Source: Heterodera schachtii (taxonomy: Eukaryota; Nematoda; Chromadorea; Rhabditida; Heteroderidae). From it: 64,000 nucleotides of DNA. The position numbers and the translations under genes are program-made. Within the stretch, counting starts at the first letter, position 1; every line of letters starts with the position of its first letter. Below are positions 33,726 to 47,140 of this stretch, in pieces. The notes under the pieces are model-generated. The model saw only the letters and a program-made list of their open reading frames with translations, had not been told where the DNA came from and did no database searches. The DNA is taken from assembly GCA_023374025.1 (NCBI GenBank), contig SIJG01000119.1, positions 311,490 to 375,489 on the forward strand, given 5' to 3'.

Positions 33726-36700
33726 CTTTGTAAATGTAGAATTTTTAAAATGATCGTTTTAATTAAATCAACCTATAATAAGCTCTCGTCCGGCTTTATA
33801 AATTGTCCCAAGTTGTTTTTTATTGATTAATATTATTTGTTTTATAGTTATGTAATTATAATATTATTTCTTCAGGATTATACAGAAGATTTAGATTTAC
33901 AAGAACAACATAAATATTTAATATATAATATATATTTTTTTTAATATTTTTCTGCATTCAAATTATGAATGATTTATTTATTAATTTAATTTTGGCTCAT
34001 ATAGAGTTAACTTTGCGACATTATTTTTTGAATAAAATTTCTTATTAATTTAGCATGTTCAGGATTGTTTTTATTTTTACAGTTATATCACACTCGTAAT
34101 ATTTTTTAATGTCTGATTAAACTTGTTTTAATTTTTATTGTTTTAAAATGATTCATTTTTGTTTAGTTTAATTTTCTTAAAAGCACAAATATAAATTTTA
34201 ATTTGGGTGTAAATGACTTTATTTTAAAATATCAACGAATTTTTTAAAATATACAAATTACTATTTATTATTATTTTATTTTTACCAACATTTGATCATA
34301 ATTATACATTTTGAATAACCATTGATTTCGTTTTTTAATTAAAATTCAACTAAAATTTCAAAATTTACCATCTTTGATTTGTTTTTGCTATTTCACAAAT
34401 TCTTGAATTTAGAGCCAGAATTCTTTCATTCTGAAGCCCCGAGCTTTTTTTTTTTGTTTTTTAATTGCCGAATATACATTATTATGTAAATAGATTTTTT
34501 GTTAAGCGACTTTTTAATTAAAATATATACACAAAGAAATCGTAATTATCAGCATTTTAATATACTTGCAGATTTATTATCATCATTATGGTGAAGGTAC
34601 CAATTATTATTATAGTTGTTGTGAAAAAATGTATTTTTAGTCAATAATTAGACAATCTCTAATCTTTTATCGTTGTTATAAATTAAAATGTTTTTGATAT
34701 AAATTCTTTATAGAATTGACATCAACAAGGTAAATTTTTTAAATTTAGTATTTAATTTAACTGCTTGAATTTTTAAAACTTATTTTTTATTTCTATTGCA
34801 ATGATGATGAGTTTAAGAAGCTTTCGTCCATATTAATTTAATTATTTAAATAATAGTTTCTTTTTACCTAGTTTAACATTTAATATTTAAATTTTTTTGA
34901 TTTTTAGATATTAAATTTCTTAACTTTTTTTTATAACAGAATTACTTTTATATTTTTGTATTCAACTAAAAATGATAATATTGGCAAAAACCAAACAATT
35001 TATAAATCGTTGAATAGCTATATATTTAACTTTGTTTAAATTCTTTTGTTTAACTAAAAATAATATTCATTAAATATCAAATTAAAGGTTAATTCAATAA
35101 AAATTTATTTGTTTATGTTTATATATTTAAATTTTTTTCTCTTAATATAACCATTTGATATAAGAAGTATTATGTCGCAGTTATTCATCCTATAATTTTA
35201 AATTTATGATAAGCTCATCCTTTATCTCTTATTTTGGGTCCAAATTAGTTGAATACAACAGCTATTTTGATTATTTATTAAGATATTTTATTTTTATTTT
35301 TTTGTTGAAATGTCCCTTTATTTATGTTTTTTGGTTTATTTAAAATTAATTGTTACGTTACTCCAGTTTTTTTCAAATTCTTTCTCGCCTAATTACATAC
35401 TTTGATATTCATGAAGGTAATTTAAATAATTTATAGCTTAATTTATAATATTATTCTTTCTAATATTTTTCTGTTTAATTTACTTAAATGTAATACATTT
35501 AAAAATATTTTTTAATTCACTGCATTGAAAAATGCTTAATATTTTTGGTTATGGCAGGTGATAAAACTCTTTAGGATCATATATTCATGAATTTATATTA
35601 GTCTTTTTGATTCAATGAATTAGGATTAAATATTTCAGTACATGGTCCGTTTTACGCTATGAAATTAAACTATTTTTTTGAGTATTGATATTAATTACTA
35701 TGTGTCTGCAAAATTTAATATTTAATCTTTATTTTTCTAAGATATTTTATTTAAAACTGAGTTTATCAAAATTAGAAAAACTGGTTTTCATATTTAAGTT
35801 TTTTTGTTTAATTTAAATTTTCTAATTATTTTAAATCAGTATTTTATATTAATCTTTATTAACAAAATATTCTTGGCCCTTAATTTGTTTTTTTTAACTC
35901 TTGGCACGCAAACAATATAATTAAAATTAGCTCAAAAAAATCAATTTTTATTAATTATTAAGCAGCTGAAAAAAATTTGCTTTAATTTTACAATGTTGTT
36001 AGAAACATATTTTAATAATTTTTATGTATCGACTATAGATCTTAAAAATTTCTTATTATTGAATTATTTTTTGTTTCTTAATATAATTTTGTTATATCGC
36101 ATGTATTAATTTTTTTCAACGCTTTATTAATTAATTCTCTTTTTTTAATAAAATTTTTGTTTTTTCTCTCTCAGTATTCAAAGGTATTCATGTGAAATCC
36201 TATGATTTTCTGACGCGAGTTACGATTGAACTAATATTTTTCTTTAAAATCAAATTACTGTTATTCTTAATATAAATTTTATTTTTTTTCATTGTTTAAC
36301 AATATTTTTTTTCATTAACTTTCTATATTATATTGTCTTTGTATTTCTGGTCCGTGCATTTAAATCTGTAGCGAGATTAAATTTATTTTATAATAGTGTC
36401 AAATTAAAATATTTTTGTTATACCTTCATTTTCAGTTAATTTGATGTATTTTATGAAGAATTTATTTTAAATTTTTCAAACAAAAAGATTGTTTTCAATT
36501 TATAATTTAAACCATCTTATCGCACATGCTACATAAATTATTTTATTTTTTACATCTTTTATCGTCTAAATATTTATTTAGATTCATTTTAAAGTAATTT
36601 GTATTTTTTTTTTATTAATGAATAACCATAATTTTACTCATTTCCAATTGTCCACTGCTTTACTTTTTCAATGATGAATGAATAAATTTATTATTATTTT

Positions 36701-38681
36701 ATGTTTATGAATAATTGAATCTAACATTAGTTATTTAATCAGTTAGTTATTGTTGAATTTTAAGCCTTTAATTGAAACCTTTAACTTTATTTTGGTATTT
36801 AATGTATTTAATTTTAAAGGAGACACACAAGAACCAAATCAAAATGGTTTATTTTTATTATTAATTTTTAATATCGTTTTGATAATCTGCTACTCAGTTT
36901 GATTAGCTTTCTGTGATTATTTAGTTATTTAGTATTACAAATATATAAAAAAAATAAGGCCATGTAATACATAGAATTTTTTGATAAGTTTATTTAAATA
37001 ATTTATCATTTTTGATCAGTTAAATAAATTATTTAATTCTTTCAGTTAGGGTTTAATCTTACGCTATTAAATATAAATAACTGGTATTTTGAATATTTTT
37101 GAAAATTTAGTTAACTGTTTAACTTTTATTGCGAAATTATTAATATTCATATTTAATATCAGATTGCATGATATTGGTTTAATTCTTTGTTATTTTAAAG
37201 AATTTCATGTTTATGCATTATTCAGTGGCAATTTTGAAAATTATTTATCCGTCTTTATATAAAAATTATTACAAAATGAATTTCGAAATAACCGCATTTT
37301 GACTTCTCCAGTTTTTGACTCGAAAAACCTTTCTTTTGCTGAGTCGAATTTTATTTTCTTAATGATTAACAACATCAAATAAATATTCTTTTGCCAAATA
37401 CCCTGACCCGTCTAATCCTCGTTTTTTATATTTGATTTTTGATTGCTAATACTTTTAATAACGTTTTAATATTATCTATTTTTTCTTTATGAAAAAATAA
37501 TCGTATTGGGATTAAAACCAGTCGTTTACGACCCCCGACATTTTGTTTTCAAAGGTCGTAGTTGACATACATTTTATTATGATTTTCAATATGTTAATCT
37601 CAAATTTTGGGAATTTAATAAAATTACTTAATTTAAAAATGAAAATTTTCTTTTAATATGGTTTCATATATCATTTTTCTTAATTTTTTAACCTTTTTAC
37701 AAAATTAATAGTACACATTATGCAATTCATCAGTTTCATAATATTTATTTTAATTAATTATAATATAATCTTTCAAAAATTTCATTCTACATATTTTGAA
37801 AACGAACTCTTAGGCTAAGAATTCTAATCAGGTATTGGCACCACTAATTTCTTTTATCCCACAAATTTAAGATCAATGCTTGATTCAATTGATATTTTAT
37901 TTATCATGCGAAATCGCATGTTCATGTTGAATGAAAGCGCAGGTTTTCGATTTTTTTTGAAGATGATTAGAATAATTTATATATTTATCAATTAGTTAAA
38001 AATTATGTTTTCGCTTAACCCGTTTTTTGTTCACCTTTGTTAAATAAATATTTATGCAGTTCTTTATTAGAATTTTAAAATGATCGTTTTAATGAATCAC
38101 TTGCAATAAGTTCTCGTCTTCCAAATTGAGATATTTTTATTGATTAATAAAATAATTTATATTTAGATTTTATAATATTATTTGCATAATTTTTGTCCAT
38201 TTAAAATTATTCAAAAAAGACTTAGTTTTTTGTTCCTCAATTTATGAGTTAATTTTTTTTAAAACAAAAGCAAAACTCTATAAATTTCTTTATTTTGCAT
38301 TCTTATTAAATTATTTGCGTAATTTTCATTTATTAATTTTAGTTATGTATATTTTTTTTAAATGCATTCATTCTCTTTAATTCATGCGCCGATTAATGCG
38401 TATCGTTTTAGTTGAATTTTTATTTTCTCTTTATGATATATTGTTTTGTAAATTCATGTATCAATAATATTAATTCTTTTTAGTGCTCTTATAAATTTTT
38501 ATTTCGTTAAGCCGTGCGGTTCATATATTTGTGATTAAATTTGTAAGAAATAAAAACTAGTATCATATTTTGGTTGATAAATGGAGGTGCAAGAGTTATT
38601 TGCCACCATGTAAATTTTTTTGAATTTATCTCATTTTTCATTATTACATATTTTGATTATTTTCGATCATTTTCAATTTAA

Positions 38682-38686
<5 letters not shown>

Positions 38687-38736
<50 letters not shown>
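38687..38736. repeat. (AT)25 microsatellite
   Basis: An uninterrupted run of alternating A and T of about 50 bp, followed by a run of T. Such perfect AT runs can extrude as cruciforms and vary in length between individuals. Confidence 0.9.
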
Positions 38737-38744
<8 letters not shown>

Positions 38745-39589
38745 TTTTGTTAATTTCAAATATAAATGACATCAATGAATATGATTGCAATTAAATACCT
38801 GTAAACAATATGGGTTTTTGGTTGTATCATTTGTTAACATATAAATTCTTTTATTATTTAATTTAATATTTTTTTATAATTTAGTGAAAAAAACTTTTTT
38901 TAATTTATAAAAATCAGGTGCACAGGGATAAGCTTCGGTGAGCGTTGATCGCTATCTAGCGATTAATAATATCAGAGTTTTAAATTACATATATTTAATT
39001 TATAAAACTTATTTTTTTATTCATTATAATATGATTTACTAGGCAAGCCAAGAATACATAATATTTTTTAATTATTAAATTTGAGTGAGATAATATTTTT
39101 ACAAAAAATAAAATTTTTTGAATTTGTTTTTAACAACGCAAAACTCATTTGATATTTTCTTTTTTTTGTTCCATGTTATATTATTCATAATTAATAATAA
39201 TTTAAATACCAATAGTTGGAAATAACTTATGATGTATTTATTGGCTGGTAATTGTTTTTAGAATTAATAATTATTTTTGTATACCGTTTTTATTCAATAA
39301 TTTTAAATTTATCCGGGTTGTTTTTTTTTTTGGAGAGAAAACACAGTAACAATAATATTAATTTTTATTTTCATTAATTATTAAATTTTTCAAAATTATT
39401 TATTATCATATCATTTTTTAGAGTTATAAATTTGCGCGTTTTTCAGACAATCCCACGGTGAGTGAAATGGAGAATGGGACCAAAACTTATCATAAATAAT
39501 ATAATACAGATAATTAGCATCGATATATTCAAAATGTTATTATTTATTTTGATATATTTAGATTAAAAAAAATTAATAACTTCTTTTAC

Positions 39590-39631
39590 TTTCATGTCAA
39601 ACGGATCGAGAGTTCGTTCATTGTAAGTAAT
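39590..39631 (-). other. Possible 14-codon exon in arm A (intact counterpart of the hAT target)
   Basis: Minus-strand borders are AATTTAG acceptor and ATGAAA|GTAAAAG donor. The frame between reads ITYNERTLDPFDMK. The arm B counterpart at 58062-58103 differs by D for Y and V for F without a frame change. The exon is too short to identify a protein. Confidence 0.25.
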
Positions 39632-40029
39632 CTAAATTGGTTTTAGTGTTTAATATACAAATATTTTACAGCATGTCGTTTTCCGATGATGCTCCTTAAC
39701 AAAATAATAAATAATTTGTTTTTTTATTCGGAAGCTTTCGTTTATATTCACTTAATATTTATAAATTATTCTTCAAATATTTCGATCATTATCTTTAAGA
39801 ATGACATAATTTTATTTAAAATATTGTTTTTTAGAAATTTATCTTTTTGATCTTTATAATGAAGAAAACCTGAATTTAAAAATAATTGTTACTCCGGTTT
39901 TTTTTAAATTATTTCTCGCATAAAATTAGATACTTTGATATTCATGAGGGTAATTTAGTAAATAATTTATAGTTAATAATAATAATTATTCTTTTTATAT
40001 TAGTTTTTAACAATTGTTTAAAAATTGTT

Positions 40030-40120
40030 GTTGCAACATTGAGAATTTATATTTCACTGAGTCCGGGTCCAATGCAGTGTTAACCTTCTGTTGCTGCTGC
40101 TACACCGTTCCCAAGGCGTC
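40030..40120 (-). other. Exon-like CAG-tract islet in arm A, with a stop
   Basis: Minus strand: acceptor ACATTCGCAG, then a frame reading ALGTV, TAG stop, QQQQKVNTALDP and SVKYKFSMLQ. Compared with arm B (57577-57660) it has one CAG-to-TAG change, one silent change (GCC/GCA), one K/Q change and an in-frame 6-nt length difference in the glutamine run. The pattern suggests a once-coding exon, now broken here. No family was recognised. Confidence 0.35.
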
Positions 40121-41619
40121 TGCGAATGTATTATTTGGTTTTTGCCAAATAAAAGTATAAAGCTGTTTTTAATTATTTTGTTATTTTTCTTGCATATTTT
40201 TTCGCATAATTATTTTTCTCATATTAATTTTTGTATATATTTTTATAAAAATGAAATTTTAGGCTTTTGAATTCTTATGGATAAATAAATAAACATTTAT
40301 TAAATATTTATAAAAAGTAGGCCTCTCTCTTCCAATTCATCATAAAAGTGACGAGTCGTATCTCTTTATAATATTTTAAATTGATTAGACATTAATTTTT
40401 TATTTAGATAATTGAAAAGACTTTTTAGGAGAATTGTTTGTATTTAATTTTATTTAAGTAAATCTGACAACTCTTTTACAGTGAAAATAAACATCCTTTT
40501 TTGGTGAATTAAATCAAATTTCTTTTGATATTTATTTTTTATTTTAACAACAGATAAAAGATAAATTTTCAATATTTTAGTGAATTAAAATGTTTTATAA
40601 TGCACCGAAATTATTAACTTATGAAAATTAAACTTGCATATTTAAATTGTTGTAATGTTTAATAAATGGTTCTAAATCTTTTACTTTTTGATTTTCGAAA
40701 ATTACTTTAAATTAATGACTGTTTTTGATTATTAAACTGAAATTATACTTTTTATTTTTTATAAATAACAAGATGAGTTCCAACTCTTCAATGTTGTTTG
40801 GAAACAAAAATTTAATAATTACTTAAATATCTTTTTTTTCATTAATTAATTATAAATTTCATTATTTTACAATTTTTACTTAGTTTATTATCATTTATAT
40901 TATTTAGTTGTTTTAAAAAAACCTTAAATTTGGTAAGAACGTTTATAAAGGCTATATGTTTTTTAATAATTAATGAATAATAATTAAATATTATAGAAGG
41001 TATTTTAACCAATTATTTCTATTGTATTTATGCCATGAAAATATTAGTTTTTTTCGGTCGGCCTTTGCCCAGATTAATTTAAATACTCAGAAATTATTTA
41101 TTAAATAATGTTCTGCTTATTTTTCAAAAATTTTGTGCCAATGTTTATTGACTGTAGTTCATTTCGCACCTTTTACTCTATGCTGTCTATAATTGTATTA
41201 AACTATATTTATTTTTATAAAATTATTTCATTAACAAAAGATAGTTCTATTTTGTGAATTTAATATCATTATATTATAATATTTTATTATTTTGCTATAA
41301 TTAAGGATTGCTTAATCTTTATCAATAAACTCCAATATTAAATGTAATTGTTTCAGAAAGGATTTTCATAAATCTTAAAATTTAAAGATAATTATCCTCA
41401 TTTTATATTTTCGTTTGATATCTTATAATTAGGTTTGTGAGGGTGATGAATTGAAAAATTTTTTCAGACTTATATAAATTTATGTTGTATTTAGATTTAT
41501 ACCCTCATGTTATTTACATATTGAATAAATTATTTATATTTTTTAGTATATTTACTTTAATGAATGCATTTTGCCAGATTCTTGATTTAATAAATGATAT
41601 AAAAATATTATTTATATTT

Positions 41620-44347
41620 TTAAAATTAATATTTAAATCATACTACACAAATGGTTTAGATTATTTAAAATGAAATTACAATTCTTTAAATTTACAAAAA
41701 AGTACATATTGCAACATAAAAAAATTAACTTTAGTGAGTTAAAAGTTTTTTTCTATTTGAATTTTTTTTTATATTTTTTCATTTTTAGAATATTAATTTA
41801 AATTCAACATTATGTATATTTTGAATTTTTTTTTTATAACAATTAAATTGTTTTATTTTAATTATTAAACTAGGTAAAAGAAATAATTGTGGAAAATCGG
41901 GAGAAGTACAATAAAATCCATGTATGGCTTTCAATGATTTGATTTGTTTCCTTTTGATTCTGAGTTTCGTCCGGCGATCTTCAAAGTTATTAAATGTGTT
42001 TTTTTATGAACATTTGTATTTAATTAATTAGTAAATTCTTCACTTAATTTTAATTTATTTTATAATTATTCATGATCTGAACTTTGGTATTCGCAACCTT
42101 GTCAAAGAATTATTTAAATACATTTTTTCTTTTAATTATGAGTTTCTAATATTTTAATCATTATCTAGATGCTGGTATTAAAAATATTTTTTACTTTTAA
42201 CTTATATCCATTTTTTAGACATTTTGTGTTTAGTTATTTAAAATAATAATTGATTCAAAAAATTTATAGTACTTTTTTACCTGTCTATATTACTTTTGTA
42301 ATATTATATTTTTTAAAGTAAATTTGAAAAATATTATATTGAAATATTTACATTGTTTTTCTACTTTAATAAATATTTTGTCTTATTTTCTCTTGTTTCG
42401 TTATCGAATAGACTTGGTTTTTGCAAAACTCGTTTTGAAGTTTTTTCCTTCTTCAATATAATATTATGCTTTTGGTTGAATAAATATCACTGATTATTTT
42501 TAATTCGTCATTTAAATTTGATTAAATTAATAAATACATCATTTTTTTCTTTTATTTCAAACAATTTTTTTTACCCTTCGATTTTTTTTTAATTTCTTAA
42601 ATTCTTTATTTGATAAAAATTTATTTAATTGATTGTAATTGAACATTTCTTAAATTTTCATATTAATTTTGCTCGCTTAACATTAAATTGGTTTATTATT
42701 CATCTTTTTAAGGCATAATTAGCTACTTGTTTTAATTTTTAAATTTCTATTATCCATTAAAAACAACTGAAAAGAAAATGAATAATCAATTCATTTTCAT
42801 TTTATTTTCTCTTTTTTAGTTATAATTTGTGAATTTTTTAAATTTTTTATTATTTAATTATTTCAATTGTCTCATTCTTCCAAGAACATTTTGGAGTCTT
42901 ACAAATTTCCAGCTTTGAAATTTATTAAAAACTAAGGGGGGGGGGGCCCTTTGGTTCCAAAACGCACAATCTGACACCAATTTTAATTAATTCCGACCTA
43001 AAAAACAATTGAGATAATAAATTTTGAATGTTTGACTTTTCTTTGACTTTGGTTAGGGATTAGGATTGTTTAAAAATGGGGTCTGACTCATAAGCAGCTA
43101 ATCAGAAAATAAACTAAAACAAAAATTATAGACCAAAAAACCCAAAAAATTAATTATTGGACTTCATTATGATGTATATTTAGCTTTTTCATGTAGTCTA
43201 AAATAATTTTTAATGAATATAAATCAATTTGAAATTAATAGAATTATATAGGATAACGATTAAATGCAATAGGTATTTTTTTATACTAATTAATTTTTAG
43301 TAAAATAAGATTTTAAATTTTAAAATTCTTTTACAATAGATTGGATATTAAAAGTTTAATAATAAATTTTAAAAAATATAAATCATTAAGAGACTAATAA
43401 ATCCAAGCGATTACGGTTTATATTATTTTTAATGTAGATTTATTATTATTTAGTGAAATTTTATTTTGATTAGCATTGTACCTTGTCGATGTCCACACCT
43501 CATGCGCTTTTTGACATGATTTGAACTCGTTGCCTAAGAAATTTTATTTAACTCATTCTTTATTAGTACCTTATTATAATTTTGTTCTTTTTCTTTCTAA
43601 AATTAAAATTATTTTTTGATTGATTTATTTAAAATTTTTATTATTTCACGTTTTCTGTGCGATTCTTTGTTTATTAACAGCTTTGAAGTTCTAATTTTCT
43701 TCTCTTTTCAGGCCTTTTTTCATTTAAAATAATAAAATAAGATTGCAACGAATACCAAAGCAAAATGGTTCAAATTTTTATTAATTGTTATAATTTCAAT
43801 TAATATTAAATGGGAGAAAACTTTTTATTTAATTCTTCTAGTTAATTGCCATTTTTATTAAATTTTTTTTATTTATTTCACAATTTTTGAATATTAACCT
43901 AAATTTTGCAAAAAATGATTATTAAATTTTTTATTAATAGTTTCTCTTGATACTCAATACTTCAATTTTTTCTTTCTGACATTCTTTGTCCTCCTGATTT
44001 AGTCATTTCTTCATCTATTGCTACTATATTTAAGTGTATTAATTGTTTTTTAATTTTAATTTTCAGATAATTAGCATAATTGTAAAGGTTTTCCAAATTT
44101 TATTTTGCTAATCAAATTTAATATAATAATTTAGTCAAGTTTGACTATTGTAAATAATTTTAATATAATTTTGTTATTTTGAAATTCGAGATATAATTAT
44201 AATCAGGTTATATTTATATAAACAAAAACTCGAATTAAATTTGAAAATCTTTTAATATTATAACAAATCAAATCAATTAAATATAATAATTTTTAATTAA
44301 TAATTTGTGAATAATGATAGAAGTTTTTTGAAAATAAAATTCTATAA
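41620..44347 (+). repeat. Tandem duplication inside arm A, unit 1 (about 2.7 kb)
   Basis: Repeats at about 44600-47140. Shared landmarks include TAGGTAAAAGAAATAATTGT (41871 and 44857), the G run (11 G at 42936, 14 G at 45729) and the end AAAATAAAATTCTATA. About 190 bp present here near 41960-42170 is missing from unit 2. Very high identity beyond that gap indicates a duplication younger than the inverted one. Confidence 0.85.
43482..43533 (-). other. Exon-like islet repeated in both units and arm B
   Basis: Minus strand: acceptor TTTCTTAG, 52 nt including NEFKSCQKAHEVW, then donor CAAG|GTACAATG. Repeated at about 46277-46328 in unit 2 and, with a 1-nt shift and CTTAAG acceptor, at 54518-54567 in arm B. 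A distant relative with the same left flank lies at 13976-14052. Two frames are open, so the reading is uncertain. Confidence 0.3.
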
Positions 44348-44599
44348 AATATTATTGTGGTTCAATGACATTTTAATTTTCTCCAGCTCATTGAATTGTT
44401 AAATCTAAATTTTAATCATATAATTCATGCTGTTGTCTCATTTAAATATTTAAATTTTTATTTTGTATTATTATTTTTATTTTTGTGCTTTAATTCCGAC
44501 CTTGAAATTTAAAATTTATTTATTTGAATGTAATAAAAATATTTTGATTCACTTGAATATACAGTTGTGCCATCACTGTTGTAGTTATATATCTAAAAT

Positions 44600-47140
44600 T
44601 ATTTATTTAAATCATACTACACAAAATTGTTTAGGTTATTCAAAATTAAATTACAATTCTTTAAATTTACAAAAAAGTTTATGTTGCAACATAAATATAA
44701 AAATATTTAACTTACCGAGTTAAAAGTTTTTTCCTATTTGAATTTTTTTTTATATTTTTTGCATTTTTAGAATATTAATTTAAGTTTAATATAATGTATT
44801 TTTTGAATATTTAATCTTTTTATAACAATTAAATTGTTTTATTTTAATTATTAAACTAGGTAAAAGAAATAATTGTGGAAAATCGGGAGAAGTATAATAA
44901 AATCCATGTATGGCTTTCAATGATTTGATTTGTTTCCTTTCTTATATTTTAATAATTATCTAGATGCTCGTATTGAAAAATTTTAATTTTTAACTTATAT
45001 CCATTTTTTAGAGATTTTATGTTTAGTTATTTAAAATAATAATTGATTCAAAAAATTTATAGTACTTTTTTACCTGTCTATATTACTTTTGTAATATTAT
45101 ATTTTTTAAAGTAAATTTGAAAAATATTATATTGAAATATTTACATTGTTTTTCTACTTTAATAAATATTTTGTCTTATTTTCTCTTGTTTCGTTATCGA
45201 ATAGACTTGGTTTTTGCAAAACTCGTTTTGAAGTTTTTTCCTTCTTCAATATAATATTATGCTTTTGGTTGAATAAATATCACTGATTATTTTTAATTCG
45301 TCATTTAAATTTGATTAAATTAATAAATACATCATTTTTTTCTTTTATTTCAAACAATTTTTTTTACCTTTCGATTTTTTTTTAATTTCTTAAATTCTTT
45401 ATTTGATAAAAATTTATTTAATTGATTGTAATTGAACATTTCTTAAATTTTCATATTAATTTTGCTCGCTTAACATTAAATTGGTTTATTATTCATCTTT
45501 TTAAGGCATAATTAGCTACTTGTTTTAATTTTTAAATTTCTATTATCCATTAAAAACAACTGAAAAGAAAATGAATAATCAATTCATTTTCATTTTATTT
45601 TCTCTTTTTTAGTTATAATTTGTGAATTTTTTAAATTTTTTATTATTTAATTATTTCAATTGTCTCATTCTTCCAAGCACATTTTGGAGTCTTACAAATT
45701 TCCCGCTTTGAAATTTATTAAAAACTAAGGGGGGGGGGGGGGCCCTTTGGTTCCAAAACGCACAATCTGACACCAATTTTAATTAATTCCGACCTAAAAA
45801 ACAATTGAGATAATAAATTTTGAATGTTTGACTTTTCTTTGACTTTGGTTAGGGATTAGGATTGTTTAAAAATGGGGTCTGACTCATAAGCAGCTAATCA
45901 GAAAATAAACTAAAACAAAAATTATAGACCAAAAAACCCAAAAAATAATTATTGGACTTCATTATGATGTATATTTAGCTTTTTCATGTAGTCTAAAATA
46001 ATTTTTAATGAATATAAATCAATTTGAAATTAATAGAATTATATAGGATAACGATTAAATGCAATAGGTCTTTTTTATACTAATTAATTTTTAGTAAAAT
46101 AAGATTTTAAATTTTAAAATTCTTTTACAATAGATTGGATATTAAAAGTTTAATAATAAATTTTAAAAAATATAAATCATTAAGAGACTAATAAATCCAA
46201 GCGATTACGGTTTATATTATTTTTAATGTAGATTTATTATTATTTAGTGAAATTTTATTTTGATTAGCATTGTACCTTGTCGATGTCCACACCTCATGCG
46301 CTTTTTGACATGATTTGAACTCGTTGCCTAAGAAATTTTATTTAACTCATTCTTTATTAGTACCTTATTATAATTTTGTTCTTTTTCTTTCTAAAATTAA
46401 AATTATTTTTTGATTGATTTATTTAAAATTTTTATTATTTCACGTTTTCTGTGCGATTCTTTGTTTATTAACAGCTTTGAAGTTCTAATTTTCTTCTCTT
46501 TTCAGGCCTTTTTTCATTTAAAATAATAAAATAAGATTGCAACGAATACCAAAGCAAAATGGTTCAAATTTTTATTAATTGTTATAATTTCAATTAATAT
46601 TAAATGGGAGAAAACTTTTTATTTAATTCTTCTAGTTAATTGCCATTTTTATTAAATTTTTTTTATTTATTTCACAATTTTTGAATATTAACCTAAATTT
46701 TGCAAAAAATGATTATTAAATTTTTTATTAATAGTTTCTCTTGATACTCAATATTTCAATTTTTCTTTCTGACATTCTTTGTCCTCCTGATTTAGTCATT
46801 TCTTCATCTATTGCTACTATATTTAAGTGTATTAATTGTTTTTTAATTTTAATTTTCAGATAATTAGCATAATTGTAAAGGTTTTCCAAATTTTATTTTG
46901 CTAATCAAATTTAATATAATAATTTAGTCAAGTTTGACTATTGTAAATAATTTTAATATAATTTTGTTATTTTGAAATTCGAGATATAATTATAATCAGG
47001 TTATATTTATATAAACAAAAACTCGAATTAAATTTGAAAATCTTTTAATATTATAACAAATCAAATCAATTAAATATAATAATTTTTAATTAATAATTTG
47101 TGAATAATGATAGAAGTTTTTTGAAAATAAAATTCTATAT
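44600..47140 (+). repeat. Tandem duplication inside arm A, unit 2 (about 2.5 kb)
   Basis: Second copy of 41620-44347, ending at AAAATAAAATTCTATA like unit 1 before the flanks diverge (AAATATTATTG versus TTTGCAATTTT). Arm B contains unit 1 in full and only part of unit 2 (52620-53275), so arm B lost, or never had, the rest. Confidence 0.85.

Larger units (their letters stand above)
33131..39588. other. AT-rich stretch with an old degenerate duplication
   Basis: No confirmed gene. Words at 33739-33790 (TTAAAATGATCGTTTTAATT, then AATAAGCTCTCGTC) match 38069-38120. Words at 34805-34830 (GAAGCTTTCGT) match near 39732, and 35355-35420 (TACTCC-GTTTTTTTCAAATT, TACTTTGATATTCATGA) match 39890-39955. 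This points to an old tandem duplication with a spacing of about 4.3-4.9 kb. Islets near 36160-36210 and 37510-37570 are open on both strands. Confidence 0.4.
39589..45690 (+). repeat. Large inverted duplication, arm A
   Basis: Its reverse complement forms arm B at 52620-58104. The best-matched parts are 39597-44780 with 53280-58096 and, after a gap, 45055-45690 with 52620-53275. Landmarks include the G run with CCCTTTGGTTCC (42936; C run in arm B at 55104-55114) and the patch GCCTTGGGAACGG. Substitutions and small indels are common, so the arms are clearly not clones, yet some stretches, such as 250 bp near 44463-44710, are identical. The site CTTTCATG at 39589-39596 is the uninterrupted counterpart of the hAT insertion site in arm B. 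Confidence 0.9.

Noticed and set aside
41482..41673. 63-codon frame, repeated at 55998-56234
   Set aside because: Highly Leu/Ile/Phe-rich chance frame; its preservation follows from the recent inverted duplication.
44463..44723. 86-codon frame in arm A, repeated at 53283-53591 in arm B
   Set aside because: The two copies are identical at the DNA level for 250 bp, so conservation of the protein is no evidence. Composition is dominated by Tyr, Ile, Leu, Asn and Phe, as expected from A/T sequence, and the frame shifts at its end.
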